Source of the DNA: Verrucomicrobiota bacterium
Lineage (GTDB): Bacteria > Verrucomicrobiota > Kiritimatiellia > SS1-B-03-39 > UBA6053
DNA: 64,000 nt
NCBI GenBank assembly: GCA_020831635.1
Contig: JAFIGC010000002.1
Span: 36,213 to 100,212 of the forward strand
Direction of reading: 5' to 3'
A model generated the notes under the pieces. That model was given only the letters and a program-made list of their open reading frames with translations, had not been told where the DNA came from and did no database searches. Positions 16,852-25,034 of the stretch are shown piece after piece. Position 1 is the first letter of the stretch, and each line of letters begins with the position of its first letter. Both the position numbers and the translations under genes were made by a program.

Positions 16852-16890
16852 GTTTCATGCACTCTACCGGGACTGCGGCTGAGATGTCAA
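16852..16890 (-). promoter_or_regulatory. Putative sulfatase promoter with TTTCATG half-site
   Basis: On the minus strand TTGACA (16890-16885), an 18-base spacer and TAGAGT (16867-16862) form a fair sigma-70 promoter. GCATGAAAC just after it contains the half-site seen in the xylanase operator. The start codon is about 30 bases downstream. Confidence 0.4.
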
Positions 16891-17007
16891 TGACTTACAC
16901 TGCCAAACAGTGGCAAAGAATCGCCGAGGGTTTCAGGTGACATGTTTCACGTTTTAAGCACCTTCCGGGGCATAATCCGAGGGATTGTTCCGATGGAAGA
17001 TGATATA

Positions 17008-17100
17008 AAAAAGCGTTTATCTTGATCGTAATCGTAATCGTAATCGTAATCGAAATGAGTGTTTTCTTCGAATAAGATTACGAGTACGAATAAGAGTACG
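17008..17100. repeat. Right arm: AAAAAGCGTTTATCTT plus inverted GATTACG array
   Basis: The 16-mer at 17008-17023 is the exact reverse complement of 15160-15175. It is followed by CGTAATC units to about 17047 and then, in opposite orientation, GATTACGAGTACG units at about 17068-17100. Apart from the promoters and operator sites listed, the rest of the 16833-17363 spacer shows a C-rich run near 17221 but no gene. Confidence 0.75.
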
Positions 17101-17312
17101 AGGAAAGAGATTCGGTTGAGGGTGTATCTACCTTAGGATAAGATGCTGTTCCTTTCTCCGCTTTCCAAGACACCGAACCCGATCACCACACAGCGTCCCA
17201 ACATTTCTCCATGTTCGCCCCCCCCCTAAAAACCCCGAAACCGCCTCACGCGTGCAAAGCGCGAAAAGCGATTTCCTGCCCATTAACATTTGACTTTTTG
17301 GCAGTATTTGTG

Positions 17313-17347
17313 TCTGTTTCATGAAACAGAATTTATATACTATAAAT
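17313..17347 (+). promoter_or_regulatory. Xylanase operator (18-bp palindrome) and -10 region
   Basis: TCTGTTTCATGAAACAGA at 17313-17330 is a perfect 18-base palindrome. It is directly followed by TATACT (17336-17341) and TATAAAT, a good -10, so the palindrome covers the -35 position and a bound repressor would block the promoter. The start codon is at 17364. The regulator is unknown. Confidence 0.55.
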
Positions 17348-17363
17348 AACCCCGAGGAATACC

Positions 17364-18476
17364 ATGCACAGATTCAAGTCTCTGGCGATAATTGGCGCAA
17401 TCTTCTTACCCCTTACGTTTCTGGGAGCAGACATGACGTTGAAACAGGCTTATCAAGATCACTTCCATATTGGCGCTGCGCTTGGACATCGCGTGGTTGA
17501 AGAAAGAGGGGAAACCCTGGCGTTAGTGGCGCGGCAGTTCAACAGCGTGACTGCCGAAAATGCCATGAAATGGCGGTCCATGCAACCAGAGGAAAACCGT
17601 CACACCCCGGAACAGGCTGACTTGTTGGTGTCATTTGGCACAGCGAATGACATGTACGTTGTGGGGCACGTCCTCTTTTGGCACAACCAGACGCCGGCCT
17701 GGGTTTTCGAGGATGAAAATGGGGAACCGGCCAGCCGCGAAATCCTTCTTAAACGTATGCGCGAGCGCGTGCGCTATGTGGCGGAGCGCTACAGGGGGAG
17801 GGTGCATGCCTGGGATGTCGTCAACGAGGCGTTCATGGGGGATGGTTCGCTGCGTGACAGCAAATGGACGCAAATTCTAGGGGATGACTTTATCGAGCAG
17901 GCCTTCCGCATTGCCGGCGAAGAATTGCCCGCGGATGTTGCGCTCCTGTATAATGATTATTCGATGACCGCCAACGGCAGGCGCAATGCGGTTGTGGCCA
18001 TGGTGCGCGATCTCAAGCAAAAGGGTATCCGTATTGACGGAATTGGCATGCAGGGACATTGGGCTCTGAACAGCCCTTCCATCGCGGATATTGAGAGAAG
18101 CATCCTCGCGTTTGCCGCGACGGGGGTTGAGGTTCACATCACCGAGCTGGATATTGATGTGCTGCCGCGCCACCCCCGCATGTGGGGGGCAGATGCCGAC
18201 ACCCAACTCAGACTCCAGCAGGACCCCGCGCTGAATCCCTATACCGATGGCCTTCCCGACGAGAAACAGGAAGAACTTGCCCAACGCTATGCGGAGATTT
18301 TCGGGCTCTTCCTGAAACACAGCGACAAGATCAAGCGCGTGACCTTCTGGGGGCCCAACGACGCGAACACCTGGCTGAACACTTGGCCGATTCGGGGGCG
18401 CACCAGCCATCCGCTTCTCTTTGACCGCCAGAATAACCCCAAACCCGCCTTTCACGCCGTCATCAGTCTGCCGTAG
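17364..18476 (+). CDS. Secreted GH10 endo-1,4-beta-xylanase
   Basis: 370 residues with a clear signal peptide (about 1-22, ending before A-D-M-T-L-K). A single GH10 TIM barrel follows: the N-terminal F-N-S-V-T-A-E-N-A-M-K-W, then H-V-L-F-W-H-N-Q-T-P-x-W, the acid/base Glu155 in W-D-V-V-N-E-A, L-Y-N-D-Y, and the nucleophile Glu261 in H-I-T-E-L-D. The final W-G-P-N-D and W-L replace the usual W-G-x-x-D-x-x-S-W. Length is typical for a single-domain enzyme; there is no binding module. It cuts xylan backbone outside the cytoplasm, with the adjacent importer a natural route for the products. The upstream palindrome suggests repression without substrate. Confidence 0.95.
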   Translation: MHRFKSLAIIGAIFLPLTFLGADMTLKQAYQDHFHIGAALGHRVVEERGETLALVARQFNSVTAENAMKWRSMQPEENRHTPEQADLLVSFGTANDMYVVGHVLFWHNQTPAWVFEDENGEPASREILLKRMRERVRYVAERYRGRVHAWDVVNEAFMGDGSLRDSKWTQILGDDFIEQAFRIAGEELPADVALLYNDYSMTANGRRNAVVAMVRDLKQKGIRIDGIGMQGHWALNSPSIADIERSILAFAATGVEVHITELDIDVLPRHPRMWGADADTQLRLQQDPALNPYTDGLPDEKQEELAQRYAEIFGLFLKHSDKIKRVTFWGPNDANTWLNTWPIRGRTSHPLLFDRQNNPKPAFHAVISLP

Positions 18477-18560
18477 CTTTCGGGTGCGACGGCCTCGCCG
18501 TTGAAGGCGAGCTGAATTCAAAATCAATCATCTTTCTGTCGGCGAACGTCAAACCTAAAA

Positions 18561-18719
18561 ATGGACCGTGTCCGTAGTGGGTGGTTCGTCATCCAATCGC
18601 AAAACACGCAGGCGGGGATTTTGGCGGCGGAATACCTGATCGGGCAGGAGTGCGAGGAGCTGGTCTTCGCCTCCCCCACCCAGACGCTCCGTGGCCCCCA
18701 CCGTCATTACTTCCGATGA
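18561..18719 (+). pseudogene. Scrap of LacI-type regulator (effector-domain start)
   Basis: A 52-codon frame reads W-F-V-I-Q-S-Q-N-T-Q-A-G-I-L-A-A-E-Y-L-I-G and then E-E-L-V-F-A-S-P. This matches the stretch of LacI/GalR or XylR-type effector domains where x-A-G-x-L-A-A-x-H-L-I precedes a beta strand. No DNA-binding domain is upstream and the frame ends soon after. It is probably a leftover of a regulator lost by deletion, close to the 3' end of a tRNA gene. A chance resemblance is possible because it is short. The remainder of 18477-18811 holds a few small inverted repeats, including AGTCCTGT/ACAGGACT at about 18720-18740. Confidence 0.4.
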
Positions 18720-18810
18720 AGTCCTGTCTCAACAGGACTCCTTGGAGTATGATTATGGGGATGCGATCCGCCGGGATGACTTTTGATCGCGGGGTGGATT
18801 TCCACCAGGT

Positions 18811-18846
18811 TTTGAAAAATAAAAACCCTTGCATTGCAAGGGTTTA
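18811..18846 (-). terminator. Rho-independent terminator after tRNA-Thr
   Basis: On the minus strand, AAACCCTTGCA pairs with TGCAAGGGTTT (18845-18823 overall) and is followed by TTTATTTTTC. It sits about 17 bases after the tRNA 3' end. Confidence 0.8.
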
Positions 18847-18861
18847 TGAAGTGAAAAAAGA

Positions 18862-18938
18862 TGGAGCCGGCAGAGGGATTCGAACCCCCGACCGATTGAT
18901 TACAAATCAATTGCTCTGGCCAACTGAGCTATGCCGGC
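18862..18938 (-). tRNA. tRNA-Thr (anticodon TGT), CCA encoded
   Basis: Read on the minus strand, the acceptor arms GCCGGCA/TGCCGGC, D arm GCTC...GAGC, anticodon stem ATTGA/TCAAT around the loop TTTGTAA, and T arm GGGGG-TTCGAAT-CCCTC form a complete cloverleaf of 73 bases plus discriminator T and an encoded CCA. The TGT anticodon reads ACA and, with wobble, other threonine codons. Confidence 0.96.
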
Positions 18939-19070
18939 TTCAATAGGCGTCTCCTTTAGCATCGGATCTTGAATTTGGCAAGACCGCTCCGCTGATGAAT
19001 TTCCTGCTGCGGATCATGCGCGGATGGGGTACAGTTCGTCGATGATGCTTGTGAGTATGATTCAAAAGGA

Positions 19071-19208
19071 CCTGCGGATGCCGAGACACGGCCTGCGGAT
19101 CTTCCGGCATGACATGTCATTTTCATGTGAGGCAAAAGACTGGTTTTATTGGTTTGAATGGTTTGTGGATTTCAGAGCATCCGCAGGCCGTGTCCTGGCA
19201 TCCGCAGG
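19071..19208. repeat. 30-bp inverted repeat with internal palindrome
   Basis: Arms 19071-19100 and 19179-19208 are complementary at 28 of 30 positions; both contain CTGCGGATGCC and ACGGCCTGCGGAT. The 78-base centre holds the perfect palindrome ATGACATGTCAT at 19108-19119. No coding sequence is credible here. It looks like a large hairpin or a non-autonomous MITE-like unit. The rest of the 18939-19352 spacer has a GATTACG array at 19323-19341 and nothing else recognised. Confidence 0.75.
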
Positions 19209-19322
19209 TTTAAAAATCCAGTCTGTCTTGCGGCGTTGTCCGGCAGTGCCTTCCTTTGGGTTTGCCTCTTTTCGGTTGCGAATAAAATCTGCGTTGGGAG
19301 AATCTTCCCAAGAAAGAAATTC

Positions 19323-19341
19323 CTAATCCTAATCGTAATCT
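19323..19341 (-). repeat. Short GATTACG array
   Basis: CTAATCCTAATCGTAATC, the reverse complement of GATTACGATTAGGATTAG, lies just beyond the 3' end of polX. The same GATTACGATTAGGATT string is present in the array at about 15139-15154. Confidence 0.7.
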
Positions 19342-19352
19342 TTGCCCGAAGC

Positions 19353-21092
19353 CTATTTTTCCCCAAAGGGCTTGGCATGACAATTCAGAATCCGCTTGGC
19401 CGTGAAGGCGGCTTTGCGGGCGAGGGGGATGCCGTAGGTTTTGGCTTGTTGGATTTCGGCCACGGCGTGTGCGTCCGGACAAATGGCGGTTTTCAGGCCG
19501 ACTTCGGCGGCCAAGGCCCCCCAGCGCCAGTCGAGTTCCATGCGTTGCGGGGTGCAGTTGAGTTCAATGCCGACTCCGCGTTCGGCGGCCAGACGGATGA
19601 TGGCTTCCATTTGCAGTTTCGCGCCTTCCCGCTTGAGCAACAACCGTGCGGTGGGATGGCCGAGCAGGGTGACGGCGGGATGGCGCAGGGCGGTTTCCAC
19701 CCGCGCCTGCATCGCCGAGACCTCTTGGTCCAACTGACTGTGCAAACTGGCGATGACAAAATCAAAGCCTTCGAGAATCTCATCGGGATAGTCGAGCCGT
19801 CCGTCGATGAGAATGTCGCTTTCCATGCCCTTGTACACGGTGAAATCCACGCCTTCGTCTTTGAACTTTTGGTTGAGCGCGTCGATTTCCTTCCATTGGG
19901 CCTGCACGCGTTCGATGCTCAGTCCGCCCGCGTAGCCCGCGCTCTTGGAATGGTCGGTGATGCCCAAATATTTGTACCCTTGATTGAGGCAGGCGCGGGC
20001 CATGGTTTCGATGTCGTCCGCTCCATCGCTCCAAGTGCTATGGGCGTGTAGAATGCCTTGAAGGTCGTTTTCGGTGACCAAATTCGGCAATTGATGATTT
20101 CGGATGAGCGTTTCGTAGGGGCCTTCGCGCAATTCCGGAGGCGTGTAGGGCAGATCCAAGGCGGCGTAAAGTTCGGCTTCGGTTTCGCAGGGCAGGGGAT
20201 GTTCCCGGTCGGCTTCGCCCTCCTTGAGGGGGTAGAGTCCGTATTCGTTGAGGGTGAGATTCTTTTCCCGGGCCCGTCCGCGCAGGAAAACATTGTGTTC
20301 CTTGCTGCCCGTGAAATAGAGGAGGGCGGCGGCGAAGGATTTCGACTCCACCGTGCGCAGATCCATTTGACGTCCATTGCCCACCCGCACCGAGCTTTTG
20401 GTGGCTCCGGCCGCCAGGACTTCGGTGACTTCGGGGAGGCTTCGAAAGCATGCGTGCAGATCCTCGGGTTCATCGCAGACCGACAGAAAATCCAAGTCGC
20501 CGATGGTTTCTCGACAACGGCGCAGACTGCCCGCGATTTCCAATTTCCGCAGGCCGTCCACTTTTTTCAATTGTTCCCGGGCGGTTTCGGCCAACGCCAA
20601 GGCTTCGTCATATCGGCAACGATCCGCATGTTGGGCCCGCCATTGAATCGCCTCCAGGATTTTTTCGGCGGATTTTTTGCCGAATCCGGGCAAGTCCGCG
20701 ACGCGGCCATCCTCGATGGCGGCCTGGAGTTCGGTCAGGGTGGTGATGTCCAAGGCCTTGTGGATTTTCGCGGCCCGTTTGGGTCCCAATCCCGAAATGT
20801 CCAGCCATTCGATGAGGGCTGCGGGAATTTGGGCTTCCAATTCCTCCAGGGCCGGAAGCCGTCCGGTTTCCATATACGCGTGCAAATCCTTGGCGATGGA
20901 GCTTCCGATGTTCGGAAGTTCTTTGAGCGAGGCTTCCGAGTCACGGTCGCGCAGGGCTTCGCCTTCTGATTCCACGACCGCGGAGGCTTTTTCGTAGGCA
21001 ATGGCCTTGAAGTCCGAAGCGCCGGAAAGCCGCAGCAGCTCGGCGGTGCGTTGCAAAAGGTCGGGGAGGCGGTAGAGATCGGGTTTGGACAT
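19353..21092 (-). CDS. polX: DNA polymerase X family protein with PHP domain (PolX)
   Basis: 579 residues from the ATG at 21092, which begins the family's conserved N-terminal helix; the frame is open further upstream but that part lies antisense to the kinase gene. Residues 1-150 hold helix-hairpin-helix DNA-binding elements (G-L-G-P-K-R-A, L-P-G-F-G-K-K-S-A). The polymerase core follows, with G-S-L-R-R and the catalytic G-D-L-D at 198-201. The C-terminal PHP phosphoesterase domain has H-A-H-S-T-W-S-D-G, I-T-D-H-S, G-M-E-S-D, G-H-P-T-A-R and P-D-A-H motifs. Bacterial PolX enzymes fill gaps in base excision repair and have 3'-5' exonuclease or AP endonuclease activity from PHP. Length matches the usual 570-580. 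It is divergent from the PfkB kinase, with 54 bases between starts. Confidence 0.93.
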   Translation of the reverse strand: MSKPDLYRLPDLLQRTAELLRLSGASDFKAIAYEKASAVVESEGEALRDRDSEASLKELPNIGSSIAKDLHAYMETGRLPALEELEAQIPAALIEWLDISGLGPKRAAKIHKALDITTLTELQAAIEDGRVADLPGFGKKSAEKILEAIQWRAQHADRCRYDEALALAETAREQLKKVDGLRKLEIAGSLRRCRETIGDLDFLSVCDEPEDLHACFRSLPEVTEVLAAGATKSSVRVGNGRQMDLRTVESKSFAAALLYFTGSKEHNVFLRGRAREKNLTLNEYGLYPLKEGEADREHPLPCETEAELYAALDLPYTPPELREGPYETLIRNHQLPNLVTENDLQGILHAHSTWSDGADDIETMARACLNQGYKYLGITDHSKSAGYAGGLSIERVQAQWKEIDALNQKFKDEGVDFTVYKGMESDILIDGRLDYPDEILEGFDFVIASLHSQLDQEVSAMQARVETALRHPAVTLLGHPTARLLLKREGAKLQMEAIIRLAAERGVGIELNCTPQRMELDWRWGALAAEVGLKTAICPDAHAVAEIQQAKTYGIPLARKAAFTAKRILNCHAKPFGEK

Positions 21093-21146
21093 GGTTGTTT
21101 CGGGTTTTCGGTTGAGATGCGGGGGGATACAGCGTACACTTGTTTC

Positions 21147-22046
21147 ATGACCGATCCAAACAAAAACCAAGCATCGAAAGAAAATGAAGTGGAAATCCTG
21201 GTCTTCGGGGAGGTGTTGTACGATTGCTTTCCCGATGGTCGTCGGATTTTGGGGGGCGCCCCCTTTAATGTGGCTTGGGGCTTGCAAGGTTTTGGTCACG
21301 CCCCCCACATGATCAGTGCCGTGGGGGCGGATGCGGACGGCATCGCGGTTCGCTCCCGCATGGAAGCGTGGGGTATGAACACGATTGGTTTGCAGACGGA
21401 TGCCGAACACGGCACCGGGATCGTGGAGGTGACGGTGCGGGATGGCGAGCCGACCTACGAAATTTCCGCGCCCCGCGCCTGGGATTTCATTCTCGATCCG
21501 GGGATTTCGAATCCCGGCATGCTCTATCACGGCACCTTGGCCCTGCGCGGGGAACGCAGTCGGAAAACGTTCGAAGCGCTTCGTTCGAGGTCGGACGCCC
21601 CCCGCTTTTTCGATGTGAATCTCCGTCCGCCCCACACTCCGGTTTCCTTGGTTCGGGATTTGTTGCCGGGGGCGGCCTGGGTGAAAATGAATTTGGACGA
21701 GTTGGGCGAGGTCGTCGGGGAGGACGGTTTGACCCTGGACGGGTCGGATGCGGTCATTGACGCATTTTTGGCGGAATACGAGGTGGGCACGCTTTTGCTC
21801 ACCGCAGGGGCCCAAGGGGCCAAATTGCGCGGCGCGTATGGGAATGCCACGGTTTCTCCGGCGCCCGCGCCCAAGAAAATAGTGGATACCGTGGGGGCGG
21901 GAGACGCGTTTTCAGCCGTGACCCTGAGCGGAATCCTGAGAAACCGCGATGCGGGCAAAATCATCGAAGACGCGGCAAAATTTGCCGCCAAGATCTGCGG
22001 ACTCCGCGGCGCGACATCTGATGAGGCCGCCTTTTATGTCCTTTAA
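21147..22046 (+). CDS. PfkB-family carbohydrate kinase (fructokinase-like)
   Basis: 299 residues from the ATG at 21147; earlier in-frame codons overlap polX antisense and are not family-like. It shows the ribokinase/PfkB pattern: F-G-E-V-L-Y-D and G-G-A-P-F-N-V-A-W near the N-terminus (substrate lid and sugar site), and D-T-V-G-A-G-D-A-F-S-A-V near residue 250 with the catalytic Asp. The closest feel is to fructokinases. It could phosphorylate fructose or a related sugar. It stands alone, followed by a GA-rich spacer, so pathway context is weak, though glucuronate isomerase lies downstream on the same strand. Confidence 0.85.
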   Translation: MTDPNKNQASKENEVEILVFGEVLYDCFPDGRRILGGAPFNVAWGLQGFGHAPHMISAVGADADGIAVRSRMEAWGMNTIGLQTDAEHGTGIVEVTVRDGEPTYEISAPRAWDFILDPGISNPGMLYHGTLALRGERSRKTFEALRSRSDAPRFFDVNLRPPHTPVSLVRDLLPGAAWVKMNLDELGEVVGEDGLTLDGSDAVIDAFLAEYEVGTLLLTAGAQGAKLRGAYGNATVSPAPAPKKIVDTVGAGDAFSAVTLSGILRNRDAGKIIEDAAKFAAKICGLRGATSDEAAFYVL

Positions 22047-22391
22047 CGGAAAGGGGGAAAGGATAGAAGGAGAGAAGGAGAGAGGTGACGAAGTAGAGAA
22101 GGAGAGAAGGAGAGAACTGCGACCAAAAGCCTTGTATGAGACCTCATAATCCTAATCGTACTCGTAATCGATTTACTTTGCACGATTACGATAATGGGCA
22201 CGAGTCCCTTTCCTCAAATTCAGACCTCGGTCGGCGGCAGCACTGACCTCTGACCTCTCTACCTCTTTCCTTCTCTCCTTCTTGGCCTCTCTCCTTCCCT
22301 CCTTCTGATGCCTTCAGTTTCCTTTTGATTTTTCCCCTCATTTGGGTAGAGGCAGGCACATTCTTTAACCTTTTCACCCCCGAACCCGCTT
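22047..22391. repeat. GA-rich and GATTACG repeats in kinase-uxaC spacer
   Basis: Purine-rich tracts (GGAGAGAAGGAGAGAGG...CGAAGTAGAGA) at 22052-22118, inverted GATTACG units at 22146-22190, and a pyrimidine-rich complement of the first tract at 22252-22308. A near copy of the GA motif, including CGAAGTAGAGA, lies at 234-285. No gene is credible in this spacer. Confidence 0.7.
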
Positions 22392-23807
22392 ATGTCCCAA
22401 TTTATACACGACGATTTTCTGCTTCAATCGGAGCCCGCCCGCACTTTGTATCATGAATTTGCCAAGGATATGCCCATCCTGGACTATCATTGTCATTTGA
22501 GTCCCGAGGAAATCGCCTTGGACAAGCGCTGGGAGAATTTGACCCAGGTCTGGTTGGCCGGGGATCATTACAAGTGGCGGGCCATGCGCACCAACGGCGT
22601 GCCGGAATCCCATTGCACGGGTGAGGCGGGCGATTGGGAAAAATTTGAGAAATTCGCCGAAACTTTGGCCGCCTGTTACCGCAATCCGTTGTTTCATTGG
22701 AGTCATCTGGAACTGACACGCTATTTTGGCATCACCGAATTGTTGACCCCCGCGAACGCCCGGAAAATCTACGATCAGGCCAACGAAAAAATCGCGGGCG
22801 CGGATTTCAGCGCCCGGGGTCTGATGCGTCAGTCCAATGTCAAGGCCGTGTGCACCACCGACGATCCGGTGGATGATTTGGGTTGGCACCGGAAAATTCG
22901 GGAGGATGGTTTTGAAATCAAAGTCCTGCCCGCCTGGCGTCCCGACAAAGCCATGGCCTGCGAAAACCCGAAGGCGTTTTTGAATTACATCCATCAGTTG
23001 GCTTTGATCACCGACATGGAAATCAAGGACATGGACAGCCTGTTCTCCGCATTGCGTCAGCGGCATGACTTTTTCCATGCCGAAGGATGTCGATTGTCCG
23101 ACCACGGGATCGAACGCTTTTATGCCGCCGACTACACCGCGAATGAAGTGGAATCCGCTTTGTCCAAACTCTTGAGAGGTGAATCCCTCAACCAGGTGGA
23201 AACGGAAAAATTCAAGTCCCACATGCTGCATGAATTCGGGCTCATGGACCACGAAAAAGGCTGGGTACAACAGTATCACTACGGCGCTCTGCGAAACAAC
23301 AACACCCGCTTGTTCACCGCCTTGGGGCCCGACACCGGCTTTGACAGCATCGGGGATTTCACCGTGGGCAAAGATATTTCCAAATTCCTGGACCGCCTCG
23401 ACCAAGACAACCGGCTGAGCCCCACCATCCTCTACAATCTCAACCCGCGCGACAACCATCTGCTGGCCAGCATGATCGGAAATTTCCAGGACGGTTCCCG
23501 TCCCGGCAAGATGCAACACGGCAGCGGCTGGTGGTTTTTGGATCAAAAGGATGGCATGGAACGTCAGATCGAAATTTTGTCCCAACTGGGGCTGCTCAGT
23601 CGCTTCGTGGGCATGCTCACCGACAGCCGCAGTTTCCTCAGCTACACCCGCCACGAGTATTTCCGCCGCATTCTCTGCAACATGCTCGGCAACGACATCG
23701 TCAACGGACTGCTGCCCAACGACATTACCTCCATCGGCGCCATGGTGCGCGACATCAGTTTCAACAACGCTGCCAATTACTTCGATTTTGGCGTCAATCC
23801 CGTTTAA
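22392..23807 (+). CDS. uxaC: Glucuronate isomerase
   Basis: 471 residues, the usual length for UxaC. It has the early P-I-L-D-Y-H-C-H-L-S-P metal site of the amidohydrolase-type TIM barrel, the family segment V-W-L-A-G-D-H-Y-K-W-R-A-M-R, then T-T-D-D-P-x-D-D-L, L-P-A-W-R-P-D-K, and the C-terminal D-S-R-S-F-L-S-Y-x-R-H-E-Y-F-R-R. It converts D-glucuronate to D-fructuronate (or galacturonate to tagaturonate) at the head of hexuronate catabolism. In this window the likely source of glucuronate is side chains or uronic acids of the glycans attacked by the xylanase and sulfatases. The next gene, 21 bases on, is a PfkB kinase and probably in the same operon. Confidence 0.95.
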   Translation: MSQFIHDDFLLQSEPARTLYHEFAKDMPILDYHCHLSPEEIALDKRWENLTQVWLAGDHYKWRAMRTNGVPESHCTGEAGDWEKFEKFAETLAACYRNPLFHWSHLELTRYFGITELLTPANARKIYDQANEKIAGADFSARGLMRQSNVKAVCTTDDPVDDLGWHRKIREDGFEIKVLPAWRPDKAMACENPKAFLNYIHQLALITDMEIKDMDSLFSALRQRHDFFHAEGCRLSDHGIERFYAADYTANEVESALSKLLRGESLNQVETEKFKSHMLHEFGLMDHEKGWVQQYHYGALRNNNTRLFTALGPDTGFDSIGDFTVGKDISKFLDRLDQDNRLSPTILYNLNPRDNHLLASMIGNFQDGSRPGKMQHGSGWWFLDQKDGMERQIEILSQLGLLSRFVGMLTDSRSFLSYTRHEYFRRILCNMLGNDIVNGLLPNDITSIGAMVRDISFNNAANYFDFGVNPV

Positions 23808-23828
23808 CCTTTCATTCAAAATATCCCC

Positions 23829-24950
23829 ATGTCATCCAAATCCGACCTGATCGCCTCCGTTGCCGCAAAACTGAAATCCACCCCCGCCGAAGCAGGGGTG
23901 TTGATTGGTTTTGACGGTTTCATTGATGAAATCATCCGCCTCGTGGACACCCGGCAGTCCATCAGCGAGTACACCCCCATTCCCACCATCGCCGAATTCG
24001 GGAAACGCATCTCCGCCGCCGCCGGTTTGAGTTGCAACATTGAAATGGTCCCCGAACAAGTCAAGCTGGGCGGCAATGGCCCCATCATGGCCAACAACCT
24101 TGTGGAGCAGGGCTATGCGGTCACCTACTGTGGTGCCATCGGCCCGCATGGTGACATCCACCCCGTGTTCGCGGAGTTCGCGGAACGCTGCGCCGAAGTC
24201 ATTCCCCTCTGCGGTCCCGGACACACTGACGCGGTCGAATTTGACGACGGCAAGGTCATGCTCGGCAAAATGAACACCCTCCCCGAGGTCAACTGGCAAA
24301 GCCTCTTGGACCAAGTGCCCTTTGACGATCTGGTGGCCAAGCTCAAAGACATTTCCCTGGTCGGTTGCGTGAATTGGACCATGCTGCCCCTGATGAACAG
24401 CATTCTGAGCGGTTTGGGCGAGGCCTTGGCCAAGGCCGGTGCCCGCAAAAAGCTCTTCATCGACCTCACCGATCCCCGCAAACGCAGCCGCGCCGACATT
24501 GCCGAAGTGTTGGCCTTGCTCACGCGTCTGAACGAAGTCGTGGACGTGGTGCTCGGCTTGAATGAAAACGAATCCGTGCAAGTGGCCGAAGTGTTGTTCG
24601 GGGTTCCCGGGGACGATCTCACCACCCGGGCCCAGAAAATCCGCACCCAACTGAAACTTTTCGAGGTGGTCATTCATCCCACCCGCAGCGCCGCCGTGGC
24701 CACCGCCGATGGCGAATGGTTCGTCGAAGGCCCCTATACCCCCAAACCCAAACTCACCACCGGCGCCGGCGACAACTTCAACGCCGGATACTGCAATGGC
24801 CTGCTCAGCGGACTGAATCCGGCCCAATGCCTGGTCACCGGCGTTTGCAGCTCGGGCTTTTACGTGCGCAACTGCCGCTCCGCCACCCGCCCTGAACTCA
24901 TCGAATTCCTGAACACTTGGGCGGATGTCGACGGAGGGGATCTTCCCTGA
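23829..24950 (+). CDS. PfkB-family carbohydrate kinase, long form
   Basis: 373 residues, longer than typical PfkB kinases. It has G-F-D-G-F-I-D-E at the start of the fold, a substrate loop K-L-G-G-N-G-P-I-M-A-N-N and the catalytic T-T-G-A-G-D-N-F-N-A-G-Y near residue 310, with Asp as the base. The G-F-D-G-F-I-D opening and the long middle region mark a distinct subfamily whose substrate is unknown to me. Its close position after uxaC makes a role in hexuronate or related sugar acid use possible, for example on 2-keto-3-deoxygluconate, but that is inference. Confidence 0.82.
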   Translation: MSSKSDLIASVAAKLKSTPAEAGVLIGFDGFIDEIIRLVDTRQSISEYTPIPTIAEFGKRISAAAGLSCNIEMVPEQVKLGGNGPIMANNLVEQGYAVTYCGAIGPHGDIHPVFAEFAERCAEVIPLCGPGHTDAVEFDDGKVMLGKMNTLPEVNWQSLLDQVPFDDLVAKLKDISLVGCVNWTMLPLMNSILSGLGEALAKAGARKKLFIDLTDPRKRSRADIAEVLALLTRLNEVVDVVLGLNENESVQVAEVLFGVPGDDLTTRAQKIRTQLKLFEVVIHPTRSAAVATADGEWFVEGPYTPKPKLTTGAGDNFNAGYCNGLLSGLNPAQCLVTGVCSSGFYVRNCRSATRPELIEFLNTWADVDGGDLP

Positions 24951-25034
24951 TTTGCACTCCATTCGAGCTTTAACTTGATTCCGGGCGGGTTTCCCTTCAT
25001 AGAGAGGAAAACCCCACTGAATTGACCTCCCACC

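Noticed and set aside
17024..17100. Possible CRISPR array at the GATTACG repeats
   Set aside because: Units are 6-7 bases with no unique spacers, and no cas genes are present.
19158..20051. 297-codon plus-strand frame at the end of polX
   Set aside because: It is mostly antisense to the PHP domain of polX and begins inside an inverted repeat.
21141..21150. TGTTTCATGA at the PfkB kinase start, similar to the xylanase operator
   Set aside because: It includes the start codon and lacks the second half of the palindrome; probably chance.
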